From assembly GCF_018991925.1 (NCBI RefSeq), contig NW_024742338.1, positions 4,747,594 through 4,811,593 on the forward strand: a DNA stretch of 64,000 nt. Reading direction: 5' to 3'. Shown here piece after piece: positions 60,761 to 64,000 of this stretch (position 1 is the stretch's first letter; each line of letters begins with the position of its first letter). Origin of the DNA: Homarus americanus (taxonomy: Eukaryota; Arthropoda; Malacostraca; Decapoda; Nephropidae). The notes below the pieces were generated by a model that worked only from the letters and a program-made list of their open reading frames with translations, searched no databases and was not told where the DNA came from. Both the position numbers and the translations under genes were made by a program.

Positions 60761-61708
60761 GGATCCTTCACTGGCATGGCCACATCTAATTTGGGTGGTT
60801 ATTTGGTATATAATGTATGTGTTCTTGGATTCCATAATGCGTCCATTACCAGAAAATTAACAATTAGTTGTGTAGACAACACACAGAATAGTTTAGTAAA
60901 CAGTCTGGCTATATTGGTAGACAAACTGACTGTAGGGCTCTCAAGGGTTATTTTGATGTCTAGTACTGTTCATGATTCCACAGCTTGGGCTGGTAGACCG
61001 TTCCATAGGTCTACACCACCCTCTAATCCTCTATGTGAAAAAGGGTTTCCTTATACAGTATTCTTTCTGCATGATAACTTGGCAAACTTGTAGTTATGTC
61101 CTCTCATGTCGGTGGTGCTTGACATCACAAAGAAATGCCCCGGGTTTATGTTTTCCATCCTTTCAGGATTTTGAACATTTCAATGAGATTTGCCCTATTG
61201 TGCCTTGTCTGAAGGATTGTTAGTCATAAGGCCCTCAGTCTGCTCTGATAATCGAGATGATGTAGTTCTGGAATCATCTTAGTTGCACTGTGCTGCACTT
61301 TTATAAGGATGTTAGATCTTACTGGAGGTAGGGTTTCCATGCCTGTATACAGTAATCCAGACTGGGATGTTTTTGAGATTTGTGCAGTTGAAGGAGCATT
61401 TTTCTACCTTTGTATTCAAAGGTACGATTTATGATTCCCAAGTCTTTATTTACTTTACTCACTGCTGAGACAGTGAATGATTTATCACAGCTAGATTTTT
61501 TCCTTATTGGCACTATCCAGTTAAGTGTTATTAACAGAATAGTTGTGATTAGGGTTGTTGTGTCCTATATGTCGTCTTGCATTTTGTAATGTTAAAGAGC
61601 ATTTGCCAGTCTTGAGACCATTTAAACAACTCATGCAGGTCTTCTGCAATGTTGCGACATCATCTTGACTTATTACCTTCCCAAATATCTTCATGTCCAA
61701 AAACTTGA

Positions 61709-62676
<968 letters not shown>

Positions 62677-62846
62677 TATTTTCATCGATGCCTTTTATAT
62701 AAATCACAAATAAGGTGGGTTCAAGGACAAAGCCTTGTGGTACTCCACTGAGAACCTTTTTCCATTCAGAATGTACTCCATATATTACCACACTTGTTGC
62801 TTGTCTTTTAACACTTCCTGCCGTCTATTAGTAAAGAATTTTATGG

Positions 62847-63760
62847 TTTACCTACAAAATTGCTGGGGATAGAAGAAATCATAAAACAATTCTGTATCAC
62901 GAAGAACTTATTTTGGGGTCTTTTTATGAGGTGAGAAAGCATTTATCTTCTATACAAAATTTTCCTTAATTTATGCAACTGTCATCCAGTACAGTAGTAT
63001 TAGCAATTTGGCATACAGTATTGTACATACAGTATAACCCATTCGGTTCTTGACAATATAAGTCTGACTATGTCAACACACCAAAAATGAAACAAAGGTT
63101 TTTTAACTCATTGAAATAAACCAAAGATTATTTGTGCATTACTTGGACAAGTGAATACTGTAAATAATAAAAAAAATCCTGGGTGTCTTGCACTATCCTC
63201 TGTCATTTTTAATTCTCCCTTGACTTTTACTGCTGAAGCCATTTCAGCTGATGCAACCTTCATAGTGACTTATGCTCACACAGCCTAGTCATCTGGATGA
63301 AATAGCTGAAAGGCAAAGTAGCCAGCAAATTAATAAAAAACAAGAATAGCTCATGAATCATAAGACCTCAGTGTAACTGTACATCACTGCTTGTTCACTG
63401 TCCAAATCCTTAAAGCATCATCCATTTCTTGGTACAGTACTGTGGTGGCCTTAGAATCAGGATGATTTTGGATATGGATAGCTGTGCATAATTTGCTCCA
63501 ATTTCTTCAGCCTTCAGGATGCTGCTGTGAATCATGCTGCCATTTAAAATTTTTCTTTTAGTGTGTCACAACTGATACACTTCATGACCAAGTTCATCCA
63601 AAACTAAATATTTCCTTCTTAAATAAATGTCTCTTCTTTTTCTCACTTGAACATAAAGCAGTGCATTTGGTAAACTTGAGGCGAATTGTGAGATTAAGAG
63701 GAAATATCCTTGACTGAGTGAGCAATGTCTGAGAGACGCCACAACTGAAACTAGGGAAGT

Positions 63761-63791
<31 letters not shown>

Positions 63792-64000
63792 ATAGTTGTA
63801 TCGGAGCAGCAATTTATTTAAAATGTTTCCAGCCTGGTTTTTCTTGCAATCTAAAAAAGATTCTCACAATGTATAGGAAACTGGTAGTAATTTAGGTAGC
63901 CACAAAATAAAAAAAATATTTATATAAAGTGGCAAAATAACCCGTGGTTATTGTACTTGCATTATATGTACGTATTACAGACACGTAAACTTCTCATAAA
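62847..64000. other. unassigned AT-rich sequence
   Basis: No gene is recognised. A short (TG)n run lies at 63763-63792. The window ends without a feature boundary. Confidence 0.45.

Noticed and set aside
63594..63812. Minus-strand frame over the terminal TG run
   Set aside because: Partly microsatellite (HTHTHT) and otherwise featureless.

Overview
This window looks like intergenic, repeat-dominated DNA from an arthropod-type animal genome. A decapod crustacean is my best guess, but that is an inference from texture: AT-rich sequence, very long TA and TG dinucleotide arrays, dense decayed DNA transposons, CR1/L2-like LINE pieces and scattered TACTG/CAGTA pentamers. No intact host gene, rRNA, tRNA gene, CRISPR array or bacterial feature is recognisable. 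The only clearly protein-like sequence belongs to transposable elements: a Tigger (pogo/TcMar) transposase, a hAT transposase, a mariner transposase, several non-LTR reverse transcriptase pieces, and Tigger N-terminal and hAT C-terminal remnants. One multi-frame stretch near 13.76-14.96 kb might be a decayed or frameshifted gene and is not identified.

Layout. 0-5 kb: the 3' end of a LINE, a 29-bp minisatellite, and the 5' part of a Tigger-like element with a tandemly duplicated leader. 5-8 kb: nothing recognised except two solo transposon ends. 8-12.7 kb: two TA arrays, three Tigger-type elements, a roughly 700-bp TG array, and a minus-strand LINE piece next to a second TG array. 13-25 kb: two copies of one tRNA-derived SINE, the unidentified coding-like stretch, one TA array, two short Tigger-type elements, and a TACTG-rich minisatellite. 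25.36-37.72 kb: a hAT element bounded by terminal inverted repeats and an 8-bp target duplication (7/8 match). Its transposase lies at the right end. Its left part has been inflated by about 9.5 kb of Tigger elements and TA arrays, including an almost intact Tigger transposase in three frames. 37.7-44 kb: quiet apart from a 37-bp minisatellite and a LINE 3' end. 44.2-47.93 kb: an older Tigger-type element split by about 3.4 kb of younger Tigger elements and TA arrays. 48-51.8 kb: nothing recognised. 51.87-59.83 kb: a chain of Tigger-type elements, one of them holding a hAT element with a perfect 8-bp target duplication. 59.84-62.85 kb: two CR1/L2-like LINE pieces in opposite orientation, the minus-strand one interrupted by a mariner.

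How the parts relate. The Tigger transposase at 26.2-28.1 kb shares its leader and 3' region with the non-autonomous elements at 9.8, 28.5, 33.4 and 51.9 kb, so it is a plausible source of their mobilisation. In those elements the coding region is replaced by one to three tandem copies of a unit that is itself a foldback. A second short group (8.5, 32.5, 44.4, 45.6 and 55.0 kb) keeps the last codons of a related transposase. Almost every TA array directly abuts a Tigger terminus, which fits either insertion into TA arrays or growth of arrays from TA target duplications. The best candidates for a second look are the nested hAT, the copy-number-variable foldback units, and the 177-bp near-perfect palindrome beside the hAT transposase. 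I did not find a convincing new gene system.
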